Assembly (NCBI GenBank): GCA_002943765.1
Contig: PQWQ01000006.1
Location: forward strand, 2,356,001 to 2,420,000
Length of the DNA stretch: 64,000 bases
From: Psoroptes ovis
Taxonomy: Eukaryota > Arthropoda > Arachnida > Sarcoptiformes > Psoroptidae
Reading direction: 5' to 3'
Shown: piece after piece, positions 1 through 12,967 of the stretch
Layout: the number at the start of each line of letters is the position of its first letter
Position numbering within the stretch: position 1 is the stretch's first letter
Notes under the pieces: model-generated
Databases searched by the model: none
What the model was told of the DNA's origin: nothing
Seen by the model: only the letters and a program-made list of their open reading frames with translations
Position numbers and translations under genes: made by a program

Positions 1-3000
1 TTTTCCTAAGAAAAAAATCACCACGAATAAAATACGCGCCCATTCATATATATCATATTTTTGTATATTCAACTTCATTTCTTGATTTGAAAAATCAAAA
101 AAAAAAAAAAAAAAATAATAATAATAATAACAATAACCAAAACTAATTTCAAAGAAGTAAATATGTATCAAGTCAGTCATTCCATTTTATATTTGAGTGC
201 TTTTCAAAACAAAAATATTTTCTTTGAAAATCTTTCAAAAATCATAGAGAAAATCAGCAGAAAAATTAATCGAAAATTGGTGAAAATAAAAAATGAATGA
301 CAAGCTTAAGATGCTTTGAAAACCAGGCAGTGATGGTTTTGATTGCTGAGAAAAATCTCAAAGATAAAACCTTTCAACATCACATGTTCGTGTGTGTGTG
401 TGTGTGTATGGAGAACCCTCATCATATAATCTCAACTCCACCAAAAATCATTTTTCTCCTCGTCGAAAAATATCAAAAATCAAACCGGGTGATTTGAAAT
501 ATTTTCAACCAGAAATTCATTGAAAATGCATTGAACTCTGTTTCTTTGAACTAAAATAATATATTTGGATTTGTAAAATTTACAAAAAATTTCAAAGATT
601 TTCAAAGAATTCATTCACTCAAACGGCATATTTATTTGAAATTCAATTTCAAATTCACCGAAAAATTCATTTCAAGTGAATTTGACTTTGAATTGAACTT
701 TTAATGAAATTTTCTTTTGCCATTTTTTTCTGTGAAAAAAAATCAATTTACATAATAAAACAATTAATCAAAATTTGGCTGCTGTTTAGGCGAATGAAAA
801 AATTACACAATGCAAGTAAACAAGCAAGAGCAAGAAAACAGCTTTCGAAAATTGCATTTGTCGTTTGCTTGAATTCGTTTAAATTGAAATTGAAATATTA
901 AAATTTGAATTTTTCGAATTCGAAAAAAGTCTCAAATTAACTTCGAAAATAGATGTGAATTCAAAATTTACATAATTTTCATACGAAAAATCATTCAAAC
1001 ATGCTGAAAAAATGATATTGAATCGAACCTGAATGACGTCAGAAGCAACAATCTTTTGAGAAATCAAAACAATTGATTTTTTTTCACACATTAAAGGGTA
1101 AAGAGGTACAAGGTTTCAAAGCTGATAATAGCTTCAAAAGTCGGCCCAGTGATTAAAGAAAATGATGACCATAGGACTATGGTTGAACGCCAGCCGAAAG
1201 CGAAGAAAAAACAAAGGAATCCTCGCTGGTTAAATTAGAAAGAAGATTGACCATTCCGAGAATCGCCGAAATATTCGGAACAGACGATATTTTTTCATTC
1301 ATATTTTTCTTATTTTGTATGGATTTTTGTTTTGTTTATGATTTCGAAGAAGCTCATTCGTTGACTACTACCAATGTAATCATCCACATGTGGACAAATC
1401 ATTGCTACAAATCATGCTCAAAGATGATATCTTAGCTGAATGAAACCGAAATTTGAATCCAAAAAATTGAATTTTCACTGTAGAAAAATTGAAAAAGACA
1501 GAATAAATTCTCAAAAATTGAAGTATTACTGTAATTTTTTCTAATTTTTTGAAAACAGAAAAAATATAAACAAAGGCGGAGCTTACGATTTTTACCACTA
1601 GTTTTAACCAATTAAAAATTTTCGAAAGAGGCGGAGCTTAATTGCGGGCTAGGACTAATTTATTTTTGTATTTTGAGAAGCAAAAACATGTGGTAGCATC
1701 ATAAATTTTCAAAATAAAATAAAAATAAATAAAAAATGATCATAGTAGTCAATGGAAGTGTTATCAAAAACAGAAATCTCCATCCTTTAATTTTTCTATC
1801 AGAAAAAAACGATTCACACGAAAAAATTTGATTTACAATCTTTCTTAGTTAATCTGTGAGTGTATGTCAAAAATAGCAGAAGTAAATCAAACAAATAAAT
1901 AAATCAACAAAAACATCCATGAAATTAGAAATGCTTCTACTTGATCATATAACAACAACAACAGCATCAAACATCATTCACCACTGCCATAAATAATAAC
2001 CTAAAAAAAATTTCATCCTTTTTCTTGTTTTATTTTAGAAAACTGTGGAAAACAAAACACGAAAATGCATCATCATCCATAAATAGCATTGTATTTGACG
2101 CCTATTTTTGCTTAGATAGCAGCATTGGATTCAAAAAAAACCTCTGAAAAACACTGAAAATCGATGCGCAAGTGTCGAATATGAAAGATGATTGAGAAAT
2201 AGAAACAAACAGAAAACAGAACAAAAATAGAATTCATCTCTCTCGTTAGCTTTCTCTTTGAATAATTATGATTTGTGTGACTATTTTTACGAATTAACGA
2301 ATGTAAATCTACGATTATAAATCAATATAAACAAACACACCACTACTTTATGTTTCTATATCAGATTTCTCATCTTTCTTTTCTCTCTTCACTTCATAAA
2401 TAAATCCATCAGATGAAACAACCGAGAGGAGAACAAGTTCCATTGAAATCAACGAGAAATGAACCAAACGAAACGCCAAGCATCATTCATATATGAATAG
2501 TACTAGGCGCAACTATGAAAATGCGCCTTCTGAATTTGCTTTATTCAAATTCGAATTTTCATTTCGATTTGAAAAGAATCAATAGCGCGCGCCTTTTATT
2601 TTGAATTACGACACGAAAAAAATATGAAATTCTCTGCTTAAAAAACAACAAATGATCAAAGCAATCATCGAACAACAACAACCAATTTTGCTACTAGTGA
2701 ATCTTTCATTTATTCATTTGCTTTGAAGATAGAAATATTTACGACGACAAACAAATAATTGTACGGATATCACCAATTCTCACTTGTACACATATTCTTC
2801 ATTCATTCATTTATTTTATCCGAAAAATGATAACCAAAATAAAATAGAAAAATACCGACGATATTTCAGCAGAACTTGCAGAGATCACAATTCAACCATT
2901 CATTCATTCAATGTTGATGGTGTTACGACGATTATATTTGTTCAAATTCGAAGTTTCATATTTTTTTATCTTCAAATTTCTGTTCATTTTGACATCAACA

Positions 3001-4910
3001 TCAACATCGACTTGAACATATCATCAGCCAAATCCAAAAATCGAAACATCAATGATCATTTTTGTTTTGACTATGGTCATGATAAGTACATACACACATT
3101 TGATACAAGTTTGAATTAGTTTGAATCAGTTTGAAACTTAAAATATTTGCGATCATTCAAGAATCTCTCCAACATAGAATATTCTTTGATCTTGTGAATT
3201 TATGTTTGTTTTTTTCGCTTCGAATATTTTTTGTGACTTTGAAATTTTTTCATGAATTTTCAAATTTGAATCTGTGAATTTTTGGATTTCAGAAATTTTC
3301 AAATTTCAAATTTTTCTTCAAATCCTCTCATCATCGATCAATGCATCAATTTCAATCAACTTTTCTTATTGATCTAGTGATTAATTGATTAGTTAATATT
3401 TTCAAATGAATAATCGCACTACAATTCATCTTTCAAAGCTGTCATCACAACGATCATAGTTTTTAGATTTTTAACAAAATTCTTCAATGTAAAAGATTTG
3501 TTTAAAGCTCTTCTTCTTCGCTATCGACGATTATTAATAATGAATCGAATTGAATAAATCAAGGAAACAGCCAAGAAAATATTCAAAGAAAAAAAATACA
3601 TTAAAATGTAATCAATTTTCACTGGTGGAGAAGAAATTTTAAATATTTTTACATTGTGTGTATTTCTGTTTATGACAATATTTTTTGTGGAAGAAATTCT
3701 TGCTTGATATTTGAACATATTTGAAAACAACGGAAACAAAATAGAATTGGCGCCAAAAATTTTGTGAAATTAATTTTTTTTCGTTTGAATGTTTGTTTCT
3801 GTATCTAGTCTCGACTGTATTCAACTAAAGCAGCAACAGCAGCAAGCATAAAGTTTTTATTGAAGCAAACAGCTAAAATTTACGCAGAATCGACACGTGA
3901 ATTTCTCGTTTCTTTGATTCTTTATTTCTAAGATTTCTTTGATTGTTTTTCATCAAGTTTAACCAAGAAAAATTGATGAAAACGTGAGAATTTTTTACTG
4001 AAGAATCGCCGTTGAATAATGTAAGATTTTCTTACGATCGATTTTAAAGATTAATAAACTATAAATATTTCTTTGATTCATCAAATTTGCATCAAAAACT
4101 TTGTCCGAAGATGTCCAAATTTGGATTCACGAAGAAAAAATTCGATTAAGCAACTTATCAAACTTATTAAATAATGATTAATTATCCAATCAAATTGAAG
4201 AAATAATCGGTCATATTCATGACAATGCCGACACCTTTTCTCTCACTCGATCATCGTCTTCTTATGACCATCAAACAAACGAAAAAAATTATGTGAAAAA
4301 TTACATATCATATGATTTGAAGTCATCATCGAAAATACTGCTGGTAAATAATAAAGACAATACTAATCAAATTTCAATCAATTTCATTGTTTTTTGACAT
4401 GAAAATTATTTTGAACTAATTTTGATTCTAACGCGTTCATCGTTTTTCGGCGAAAATTTTCAATGTATGTTTCAAAATCTGATGACTATCATGTGCGATG
4501 AAAAAATGCCAAACAAACGAAATTCGTCGTGATTTATTTTTTTCTTTGATTACTTTGAATTAAATCAATGATTATTGAATTATGAATTTACTCATTTTGT
4601 TCAAAACATCGAAGTGATAATTTAAAAGTGAGCAAAGTGATCTCATAATTTTTTCTTGAGCAATTTTTCAAAATTAAGAAATCGGAAATTTTGGTACAGC
4701 TGTGTGCGTGTATTTATTATTTGTGAATTTTCGGATGAATTTGACAAATTAACAGTTTAAACAATTTGAATATTTTGAAATTTTAAATTTAACCGGTGAA
4801 AATTTAATCCAAGTTCAAATTTTCATCTTTATCACATTTGTTTCATCAAATAGTACAAAATTGAAATAAAATATTGAAATTTCAAATATTGATCTGGTTC
4901 CGTTACGGTA
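1..4910. other. Upstream region of Scr, no recognised gene
   Basis: Very AT-rich DNA with an A-run at about 97-115 followed by TAA repeats, a TG microsatellite at about 391-408, and many short open frames that look like chance. The one patch of different composition is 1095-1435, described separately. Two copies of the decamer GGCGGAGCTT lie at 1575 and 1630. The Scr 5' UTR and promoter must lie in the last part of this stretch. I looked for an Inr with a correctly spaced DPE between about 3.8 and 4.9 kb and found no convincing match. Confidence 0.6.
1095..1435 (+). other. Coding-like low-AT islet, possible orphan exon or gene remnant
   Basis: About 200 bases of visibly lower AT content than the surroundings. 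One frame is open from about 1094 to a TAG at 1238 and ends in a very basic stretch, KAKKKQRNPRWLN. A second frame is open from 1187 to 1435 and includes the charged, helix-like stretch LVKLERRLTIPRIAEIFG. A T-rich tract followed by ATTAAAG just before 1096 could be a splice acceptor. I do not recognise either peptide. It could be a terminal exon of a neighbouring gene, a frameshifted transposon remnant, or chance. No partner exon was found. Confidence 0.2.
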
Positions 4911-5859
4911 ATGAGTTCTTATCAATTTGTTAATTCATTAAGCTCGTGCTATGGGCCGAGCCGTGGAGATAATGGTACGACAGCAGCGGCTGTTGCAGCC
5001 GATTATTATTCACAACAAGTATATAATAGTTGGTCATCGAATCCATCAGCGGCTGCTGCATCAGCAGCAGTAGCAGCAGCAGCGGCTGCAGTAGGTCAAT
5101 CACCAACATCATCACCATATACAGCTTATTTACAGCAAAATGGTGGTGGTGGCGGACCAGGACCTGGTCCTGGTGGTCAAGATCATCATCATCAACAACA
5201 TCATAATTCACATCAAGCATCACATCCATTATCTACAACTCATCATCGAGACATTTATAATACGGCAGCTGCAGCAGCAGCGGCAGTATGTTCCCAACAA
5301 CAAGCCCTAGTTGGTGGCCAACAACCAGGTGTAACAAATAATCGTTTGGCAAATAGTCATCATCATCATCATCAAACAAATAGCCATCAGCAACAGCAAC
5401 AATTAATGCAATCACAATTATCGCAATTACAGCAACAAGCGGCAGTTGTAGCCGCAACGAGGCAATCAAATACATCACCACCATCTAGCTGTAAATTTGG
5501 TATCGGTGATCCATCACAATCACCACAAGATCTCAGTACATCAAGTGGTGGTGCGGGTCAATCACCTGAACCACAGCCACCATCATCATCATCATCATCA
5601 ATCAATATACCACCACAATCTTCTGGTTCATTACGTTTAAATAATGATAATAATCATTCATCATTAGCACGTGTTAATCATTCTAATCAAAATCAACAAA
5701 ATTCCAATAATAGCTCAACAACCGGTGGTAATAATTCAAATAATAATATATCCGGTGGTACAACAAACAGTCATAAATATAATAATAATTCAAATAATAA
5801 TAATAATGGTAATCCACCACATATTTATCCATGGATGAGAAAAGTACATGTAGGCCAAA
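4911..5859 (+). CDS. Scr: Sex combs reduced, coding exon 1
   Basis: First coding exon of the Hox5-class transcription factor Scr, which specifies labial/first-trunk-type segment identity in arthropods. The start ATG gives MSSYQFVNSLSSCYG, matching the conserved Scr N-terminus. SCKF (residues 193-196) and SPQDLST (204-210) are further Scr landmarks. The middle is low complexity: poly-Ala, Gly-Pro, His, Gln, Ser and Asn runs. The exon ends with the Exd/Pbx-binding hexapeptide, YPWM at residues 306-309. The donor GTAAGT at 5860 leaves one base of the next codon (phase 1). Joined to the exon at 12968 the protein is 417 residues, the same size as Drosophila Scr to a first approximation. Reading through the donor meets a stop at 5865. 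The start is well supported by the conserved N-terminus; a non-coding upstream exon cannot be excluded. Confidence 0.96.
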
Positions 5860-8690
5860 GTAAGTAGAATTTCAATCATTTTTAATCTCAAACATATATC
5901 AATATACGAAAAATGAAATAAAATCGCCATAAGATAGAAAATATCGAAAAAAACTTGTATTTACCTATGACTTTAGTACATACTTATCAATGTCAAACTA
6001 TCAGTGTTGACAATTTTTCGCTCAGAAAAAAATTCATTTCACAAATTTGTTGACAATTTTACAGGTGTTTCTTGTGTGTATGTAAGAATGTGTGGTTGTA
6101 TTAGTTTATACATGTTTTTATGCTTCGAAAAGATAATAAGATTTATTATTATTAATAATTCGTAATCTTAATTACATCAGAAGAAGTAAAAAAACAAACA
6201 GCGGCGACGAAAAAAGTTTATTTTTCATTATCATCATTTATTAGGGTGATGATGTTTCACACTTTTGAACAGCAAAAATAACAGCATCAAGCAACGACAA
6301 CAATGACTACATTTGATATAATCAACCGAATAAATAATGAAACAACAAGTTGTTTGCTTGCTTTATTCAAAATGATGATTTGAATAATCGAAAAAAAAAT
6401 TAATTTACTGTTTTGTTTGTTTACTCGGGATGTTGTCTATTTCAATGGCTATTCACTGTTATTCACTGCTTATTCATCAAAACAAACAAATAAACAAAGC
6501 GAAAAGTATGAATTTCAGCTGTATTTCATTGCAAATATTGATAATAATTCATATATTCGAATATTTGAAGATGTTTGTTCATCTATTTATCCATTTTTGT
6601 TTACTTTTTTCTATTTTTTTATGTGTGTTCTATCTAGTTGAATCTTGTTCTTGAAAAATCTATCATATTTGTATGAATGTGATTATGAATTTTCGTTTAG
6701 TTGAATGTTGAATTGAATACAAGTGAATGAATGAAATAAAGCAAAAATTTTTTTCAAATATTTCTTTGTAACTTTATCGTTGAAAAATGAATTTCAAAAA
6801 AAAATTTCCATAGCAATTCTGACACATTAGACATTGATATGGAATGATAATGATGATGATGATAGCGAAAAATATATTTAAGCTCAATAATAATAATGAT
6901 CTTCATCATAAAACTAGACATACCTGTTTGTTAATTTTAAATTTTTGTAGTATTTTTCTTATTCGTTTTCGGCAAATTGCAATCGATTGATGAAAATATG
7001 GGAAAAATATGAGAAAAATATTCAATAAATAAATAAATGCCATTGATAATTGATGCAATTCCAATCGAAGTTTTCATTCATTGTTGATTTTCAATGTTGA
7101 TTTTTTAATGTTGATCACTGAACAAATACAAAAAAAATAAATGAATAAGATTTGTATATCTTGAACATTTTCTAAATAATTCACAGAGAAAATTCATGTT
7201 CAATCATAGAAAATTTATTGATGATTAAAGTTTAAATTAATCAATGATATTAATCCAAATGTAAACATGACGAATTGCACAAATATTTGATGTGAACTTT
7301 GTGGAAATTTGATAAAAATTGAAAATTTTCAAATCACTACATTTAACGTTGAAACTCTGTCATTCTTGCAGTGATGAGACACGAAATTCAAATGAACCAA
7401 GAAATGATTATTTAAACAGATTTTCATTTCTTCGAGATGAAAAATGAAATCCATTTTTCCATGTAACAAAAAACAGCACCCACCTTGTGGATATCCACCA
7501 AAGACAGGCAGTGTGTGATGAATGATAAAATGATGATAAATGAATGGTTTGGAACCATAAAAAAAATATTGAACAATTCGAACCAAAGAAAATTTCTTAA
7601 TGGTCAAAATTTACCAGAGAAAAAATCAATGAATGAATAAATACTTTTTTTGAAAATTTCGAAAATGATGAATGAATTTTTTCAGAGGAAAATTTAATTC
7701 GAAAATTATTTGCATTCATTCATTGATTTAGAAATTCAAAACAAAATTCCAAAACAAGCAGAAAAACATGTACATTTTTCTGGTTTGGGTGCTGTATGTG
7801 TGTTTGTACAAATCTTTCACCCAATACAGTTATAATTATCCAAGAGAAGCAGAAAAAAATATGTCCTAAGTCAAAAATAATTTTGAATTGAATCACCATG
7901 AACCATTGGTATTGCATGTATGTTTCTGTATTAATTTCAAATGTTTTTTGGTGCTCAGAAATACATACAAACATACACATAAACAGATATCAAACAATAA
8001 AAATTTTCTTCTGAATGCGAAAAATCATTAGTAATTTTCGAAAAAGAAATGAAGGGGAAAAACATGTTATGACATTCAAAATGAATAAATATTATTTATA
8101 CAATTTTCGACAATGAAATATTATGTTTTTGAGCGTAAAGTCAGAATGAGAGATGAAATGAAGGAACAAAAATGAAATTAATGATCTTTTTTCGATTTTT
8201 GTCAGTCAGCGAGAGACAAAGATGATCCAGGTAATGCTAATAATGGTGATATATGCTCGATTCGATCTGTTCGTTTTGTCTCTTCCTCTTACCTTTAGCC
8301 AATTTTAGCCAATGTTTCTGTTTTAAAAGTTTTATGACATATGAATAATATTTACAACATTGGTCTCACACAAACACTGACTGTGAAAATATCATATAAT
8401 ACAATTGATAATTGCCACAATATTTATTTTCATTTATGGTGGTTTGTCATCGATACATTTTTTTATGAAAAATTAAAAATTTTATGACCCTTATGACCAT
8501 TTAGACCGCTGGTCAAGAAGATGAAGGCAAGGGGGTCAAAAGGGAAATTCATTAGCTGAAATTTTACAACCAGAAGACATGTATTTTGGACAATTTTTTG
8601 GAAAAATCAGAAACATTTGTTTGAATTTTTTATTTTACTCATTGATCGAAAATTAATGGAAAAATTCGGATCAACTGAATCAAGGTTTTC

Positions 8691-8726
8691 GGCCATTGTG
8701 GTCATCCTTTGGCCATTGTGGTTATC
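8691..8726 (+). repeat. Direct repeat with paired GCCATTGTGG motifs
   Basis: Two 16-base copies starting GGCCATTGTGGT at 8691 and 8711, with a 20-base period and one mismatch between copies. Each holds GCCATT, the core bound by Pho/YY1. The flanks (about 8480-8540) are also less AT-rich than the rest of the intron. A regulatory role is inference. Confidence 0.4.
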
Positions 8727-10780
8727 AATTATGCATCGAGGTAAATCAAAACGAAAAAATGATGTCCAAAAGATGATATTTGTTTACCATTGTTTTTGTA
8801 TGTTGAACTGTGTGTGTGTTCCAAAAAATGTATTTCAAAGATTTTTGCGGTCATTTTGCACCAAAGACATGCTAGAAATGAATAAGAATGAAAAAAATCA
8901 TTCATTTATATGACAATCCATTCATTTTTCTTCTTTTCATTGCTTGCTTTGGAACGCACATGAAACAAACATATGATCATAGGAAAATTTGGACGAAAAA
9001 AAGATCATTAATCTCAATGCCTGACCAGCAGTGAAATACGGCCAGAAAATACAAAAATGTATTCAAAGATTCTGTGGTCAACTACAGATCTATGCTTCGT
9101 TATTTACACAATTATTAACCTGAAAAATTGTTTATTTTTGGCATATTTTTCTCAGTTCTGTCATTTTTATTTTTATTTATTTATTCAAAATGACATTTTT
9201 CTTCTTCTTTCGATTATTTTGCATATATTTTCATTTCACAATTTCTCTGCTTAACAAAACTTGTAAACCTTTTTTTTTCATTTGCGTTGTTTTTGTTGTT
9301 TACTGCTATTGTTCGCTGTTGTTTGTTTTCATCCGGAGATACACGAACCGAAAAAAAAATTGAAAGAAAACATGTCAAATTATGGGAATATTTTTCGTTT
9401 TTCCATTTCAATGATGATTGTAATAATAAACAAGAGAAAATTAGCAGCAGCAAAAAACACCGGTTATTCAGGTGTGAATTATCGTACCGAAAACATGTAA
9501 TTTGTATGAATCGAATATCATACATCATAGGAGGAATCATAGGTGTTGAAGAAAATTTCGAAGAGAAGAAAAAAATCCACGATTGACAGAATTATTTGGC
9601 GGAATCATTCCATTTTGAATGGCGATTTTTTCTAAGAAATATTTTCGATGAAAAATCATAGAAAAGTTGAAATTGATTAAAGCATTTGATGAATGAATTA
9701 TTTAGATATAAAATTTCAAAGAAGAATAATTACTTTTGCGCAAATTTTGTTTATTTTCATTTGATATAAAATAATAAAAATCATAATGAAAACAATGAAA
9801 TTTGAAACATCATTGAAAAAACTATCAATCAATCAATGAAAAGATCAAACAAATAAATAACAAAGCCAATATGAACAAATTTCAATGATTAATTCAGTTG
9901 AATTGTTTTTCTTCATAATTTCAATGATGATATTAACAGCCAGAAAAGACAAGAGAGTAAAAACGAAGAAAAACAGAACAAAGAAACCAAATCAATAAAT
10001 ATTTATGCAATGTTTTGATTTCATTTGAAAAGTTTGGTTTTATTTGATTTTAATTTTATAAACAAAATATCAATTTTTATTGTTTATTCATTGTTTAATA
10101 TTTACTCTGTTATGCAAATATGCAAATCAGTGACTAGAATCAGAGCAAAATTAAAGCGAAACACTTAGGCCATGTGGAAAAAAAACGAGGATTAAATATC
10201 AAAACATTTAGTCAATCAGAATTTTTATTAACGCTGCTTATTAAAAAAACTGAAAATTTTTGATATGAAAAACAACTAAATTTCAAAATTGAAAAATTGA
10301 AATCATATCGATTAAATTGAAAATTTGAAATATCGAAAAGCAAAATACAAAATTTGTTTCTTGTTTTACTCGCGATAATCTTCTCTTAACTCTTTCATTT
10401 CATTCATACATTTGCCTGATTAGTTTCGTTTCCAATTTTCATTCGATTTTTTTTTGAGTGAATAAATTTTTATTTTGGTAAAACAACTGCAAAAATTCAG
10501 TGAATATGAAAAAAATGATTTGAATGTCTGTGTGTGTTTGTGTTTAAGCAAAGATGAAATTATTCAGTTGAAAATGCAAAAATATATTTCAAAAATGAAA
10601 GAGTCATGCGAAAAAATGAAATGAAAACAAAATAAGAAAACTAATATAAGAAAATTCATTTTGATTGGCAGTTTGACAGTTTCTTCACAAAAATATTTCA
10701 ATTTATTTCGATTCAATTCATTTTGTTTCGTATCATTTTTATTTTACATTTATTTATTTTCATACATTATTTTAAGTATT

Positions 10781-10858
10781 AGGTTGTCCGAAAAGTTTTT
10801 GATAATTTTCAATGACCGTTTCAATTGACTTTACAGTAGAAAACTTTCCGGACAAGCC
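10781..10858. mobile_element. Tiny mariner-like non-autonomous element (MITE) in Scr intron
   Basis: The left end reads AGGTTGTCCGAAAAGTTTT and the right end, reverse-complemented, reads GGCTTGTCCGGAAAGTTTT. These are imperfect terminal inverted repeats of about 18 bases enclosing only ~40 bases. The base pair TA immediately precedes the left end (TATTAGG), and the terminal sequence resembles mariner-type ends. It has no coding capacity. Class assignment is inferred from the ends alone, and only one copy is seen in the window. Confidence 0.6.
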
Positions 10859-12141
10859 AACATTATTGCATTCCATTAGCTGAAGAAAAAAATTCAATTT
10901 GTTGATGTTTTTTTATTTCGATTCATGTCAAACTATAAATGAAATTATGAAAGAAAAAATGGCATCCGAATGACTTGATATTGCCTCTTTGGGTGCTTCT
11001 GCTGCTTGTAATGAATACATTCAGCTCAAAATCTTCAAATCTTCAAAAAAATCTTTGATTGAACTCACTGTGGAAAAATTTGCATGTAGTAATTATGGAA
11101 AAGGATTCAGGGGCAAATTGAGCTAAAGAATTCAGCTCTAAAAATTCCAGCAAATTGAAACAGATCAGAATTTGAAATTCGAAAACTGAACAGGGATTTC
11201 AAATTAAAAAATTTTCAAATTGAAAATGAACTTTGATTCTTCGATGCTTTGGTGTCTTGTTCCTCAAAGTTGCTTGAAGAACAAACTTGATTTCGACAGA
11301 TTTTTCCCTTTTACATCGAATGAAATTATCAAACGAAGAAAATTTTGAAATTTCGAATTTAAAGTTTCATTGTTTTTTGATTTTCTACTTTTATTTCATT
11401 CACTTCAAATCATTTTCACTTTGAATCTTCGAATACAGAAGAAAATAGAAATTCCATTTTCAGATTATTTTCATTCGATTTATACAGACAATATATACAG
11501 ACTCATTCAGCTTCAGCTGTCAATTTGAGATTTAGATTTTTTTTTTCTAATTTCTTACTCCATTCTTGTTACTCGTTACAATATTTCCACTATTCTTTCA
11601 AAGCTACTTTCGAAACTTCATCAAAATAAATAAACTGAACAAAAAAAAAAAAAAAAAAAATGATTGGTAATAAGACTGAAATAGTGAAAAAATTCAATAA
11701 GAGCTACTTGAATATTATTATCAATATTTTTTTAACTTCAGCCACCCTCAAAGATTGAAGGATTTTCATTGAACTTGGAAAAATGAATGAAGCTAAACTC
11801 TATTATTCAGCTTAAGCTGCTGAGATGAGAGCGTATCATGAGAGAAAAGATGTCTGAATGATAATGATATGACATGACATGAGATGTATTTTGTATCAAC
11901 TATTTTTATCAACAATTGACCAACAACAAACAATAGTCATCATCACATGTATTTTGTATTTAGTTTTTGTTTGAAGATATTTTTGAATGATATTTTCACT
12001 TTTTGCTACCAAAAAAAAAATTAATCCTTAAACGTTTTATGAATCATAAATTCTTGACTCAAACAAAACATCTTCAAGAGATGATCAATATATCCGAGTT
12101 TTAATGACACTAAAAGGTCGTGAATGTCATTGTTTGTGCTT

Positions 12142-12239
12142 ATAATGCTGATGACTATGATAATGATCGTAATATATGAATGAATAAATGATAATGCTGA
12201 TGGCTATGATAATAACCGGAATTTATGAATTAATGAATG
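12142..12239 (+). repeat. Imperfect ~49 bp tandem duplication
   Basis: Two adjacent units both begin ATAATGCTGATG and continue through CTATGATAAT to a TATGAAT-rich end. The second unit differs at several positions. It lies about 0.7 kb before the Scr homeobox exon. No function is evident. Confidence 0.55.
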
Positions 12240-12967
12240 ATAAAAATATCAATATTTCTATCGATTTATCTTTAATGATTTAAACCTCATCATCAGGTGG
12301 AATGATGATGCTGATGATGATGATGGATACAATGAACTGAATTTGAAGAAAAAAGAATTTCAATGAATTGTCTTAGACTTCAAGTGAATTTGAAATGAAT
12401 TTTAAATTGAATTAAGTGAATCCTGGAAAATAATGGAAATAAAATTGAAAAATAATTTCATTTAAAACATTTTTCGCTGCTTTTCTTTGTTTGAAAAGCA
12501 TCAAGCATAATAATGATATATATTCTCTTTCAAATAAATCAAATTGTTTTCTTTTTTATTCTTCGGGTTTCTTTTCATATTTTTTCGATAGTTTTGTTTA
12601 TGTTTGTATTGTTTGTGTGTTGTGTTGATTGTAATTTGATCATCATTATCATCATCTACATCATCATCATTCAAAGTCTTTTATATTCAAAAGTGGTGGT
12701 ATTTTTTCAATGATTTTTCAATTGTTTTGTTGTTTATTTATTTCTTTTTGATTTGTTCAAATTGTTTGATTTGATTTAGAAATAATGACATTATTTCCGA
12801 TATTTTTAGCGAGAAACGTACACAGAGAACCTACACACACGTACATTCAACTATTAAGAAATAATATTTTAATTTCAGTCGAAATAAATAAATTCATTTA
12901 TATTTTTTCCATAAGTCATTCTTTGTCTGTCTGTAATTTTTTTTTCTTTTTTTCTACTTCAAATAAG

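Larger units (their letters stand above)
5860..12967 (+). other. Scr: Scr intron 1 (7.1 kb)
   Basis: The only intron seen in the Scr coding region, between the YPWM exon and the homeobox exon, which is the usual place for a Hox intron. The donor is GTAAGT. The acceptor is preceded by a long T-rich tract (about 12926-12957) and reads AATAAG at 12962-12967. It contains a mariner-like mini-element (10781-10858), a duplicated GGCCATTGTGG motif (8691-8726), a ~49 bp tandem duplication (12142-12239), an A20 run (11641-11660) and otherwise AT-rich DNA. No protein gene is evident in it on either strand. Confidence 0.9.

Noticed and set aside
1..4900. Search for fushi tarazu or Antennapedia exons upstream of Scr
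   Set aside because: No homeobox or YPWM coding sequence was found on either strand.
4930..5484. Minus-strand open frames opposite Scr exon 1
   Set aside because: They mirror the repeat-rich Scr coding sequence (Leu/Val/Asp runs from poly-Ala, His and Asn codons) and have no independent features.
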